A stretch of 64,000 nt of DNA from an uncultured Eubacteriales bacterium. Lineage in GTDB: Bacteria > Bacillota > Clostridia > Oscillospirales > Acutalibacteraceae. Shown one piece after another: positions 63,151 to 64,000 of the stretch. Where the stretch lies: contig CAKUVH010000004.1 in the NCBI GenBank assembly GCA_934695425.1, forward strand, positions 1 through 64,000. The letters are read 5' to 3'. A program made the position numbers and the translations under genes. Within the stretch, counting starts at the first letter, position 1. Each line of letters opens with the position of its first letter. Below the pieces are notes generated by a model. That model did no database searches. It saw nothing but the letters and a program-made list of their open reading frames with translations, and was not told the origin of the DNA.

Positions 63151-64000
63151 ATGAAAGAAAAATACAGTCCTGAAAATATAGAAAAAAAGTGGCAAAAAAT
63201 TTGGGAAGAAAAAGGAGCTTTTCACGCAAAAAACGAATATGATAAGCCTAAATTTTACGCCCTTGTAGAATTTCCTTATCCTTCGGGACAAGGTTTACAC
63301 GTCGGTCATCCCAGAAGTTACACCGCGCTCGATATAGTCGCACGAAAAAAAAGAATGCAAGGTTACAATGTTCTTTACCCGATGGGATGGGACGCTTTCG
63401 GGCTTCCGACCGAAAATTACGCAATAAAAAATAAGATTCACCCAAGAATCGTAACCGAAAAAAATATATCAAGATTCAAAAGTCAGCTGCAAGCTTTGGG
63501 GCTTTCTTTTGACTGGAGCCGAGAAATAGATACCACTAACCCTTCTTACTATAAGTGGACTCAGTGGATATTTTTACAGATGTTTAAAAAAGGTCTGGCA
63601 TATAAAAGTGAAGCAACCGTAAACTGGTGCACATCCTGCAAATGCGTTTTAGCCAACGAAGAGGTCGTAAACGGAGTTTGCGAGCGGTGCGGAAGTGAAG
63701 TAATACATAAAGTTAAATCTCAATGGATGCTCAAAATCACAGAATATGCCCAAAGACTTATAGACGATTTGGAACTCGTCGATTACCCCGAAAGAGTGAA
63801 AGCTCAGCAAATTAACTGGATAGGACGTTCAACAGGTGCGGAAATTGATTTTTCAACCAGTGTAGGAAAAAATCTTAAAGTATATACGACTCGTCCCGAT
63901 ACGATTTTCGGCGTTACATATATGGTTATTTCGCCTGAACATCCCATCATAGAAGAGTTTAAAAATCAAATTAAAAACATAACTGAAATTGAAAATTACA
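63151..64000 (+). CDS. leuS: Leucyl-tRNA synthetase, N-terminal part (continues beyond the window)
   Basis: Class I synthetase charging tRNA-Leu. The first 283 residues are present. The HIGH-type motif reads HVGHP in PYPSGQGLHVGHPRSYT, and the catalytic-core motif is MGWDAFGLPTENYAIKN. A four-cysteine zinc-binding insert (WCTSCKCVL...CERCGSE) follows and the editing domain starts near the edge. The ATG at 63151 follows GAGGAGA. The KMSKS motif lies outside the window. Confidence 0.96.
   Translation, partial: MKEKYSPENIEKKWQKIWEEKGAFHAKNEYDKPKFYALVEFPYPSGQGLHVGHPRSYTALDIVARKKRMQGYNVLYPMGWDAFGLPTENYAIKNKIHPRIVTEKNISRFKSQLQALGLSFDWSREIDTTNPSYYKWTQWIFLQMFKKGLAYKSEATVNWCTSCKCVLANEEVVNGVCERCGSEVIHKVKSQWMLKITEYAQRLIDDLELVDYPERVKAQQINWIGRSTGAEIDFSTSVGKNLKVYTTRPDTIFGVTYMVISPEHPIIEEFKNQIKNITEIENY

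Overview
The window looks like chromosome of a low-GC, endospore-forming member of the Clostridia. The reasons are A+T-rich intergenic DNA, strong AGGAGG-type ribosome binding sites, a PolC-type replicase, a V/A-type ATPase in place of an F-type enzyme here, an infC leader of the L20 type, and three sporulation genes (sigE, spoIIGA, spoVT). I could not run a phylogenetic placement, so nothing finer than class is claimed.

Layout. 1-1386: 3' end of a gene for a protein with 82-residue Pro/Lys/Glu-rich repeats and a distinct C-terminal domain. 1520-5044: glycolytic genes pgk, tpiA, gpmI. 5041-7929: small regulators and secreted proteins (an acidic 84-residue protein, SpoVT, ferredoxin, an M23 peptidase, a small exported protein). 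8090-18617, all minus strand: pyrH-frr-uppS-cdsA-dxr-rseP-ispG-polC, i.e. nucleotide, translation, isoprenoid and lipid genes plus the replicative polymerase. 18815-27656: a nine-gene V/A-ATPase operon. 27807-32732: three genes for an NHLP-type peptide exporter, with no substrate or tailoring gene in view. 32775-33632: gene-poor DNA with a tandem repeat of about 250 bp carrying paired DnaA-box-like sequences. 33633-34092: five tRNAs on the minus strand. 34204-35815: spoIIGA-sigE. 35953-42789: tRNA-Ser followed by an accessory island (GNAT, Fic, a 1707-residue repetitive protein) laced with two pairs of direct repeats. 42804-49888: tdk-dnaB-tilS-hpt-ftsH-htrA. 50091-52597: two glycosyltransferases with N-terminal membrane anchors, one fused to a ricin-type lectin. 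52606-64000: infC-rpmI-rplT behind an L20 leader, an RNA methyltransferase, dprA-topA-trmFO, plsX-rnc-ftsY-yqeK-rsfS and the start of leuS.

Most of the window is conserved core genome in familiar Firmicutes gene orders. The accessory interest lies in five places: the repeat protein at the left edge, the substrate-less NHLP exporter, the DnaA-box repeats, the Fic/giant-protein island with an (AT)9 tract inside a promoter spacer, and the membrane-anchored glycosyltransferase pair. All functional statements come from motif recognition by eye. No database search was possible.
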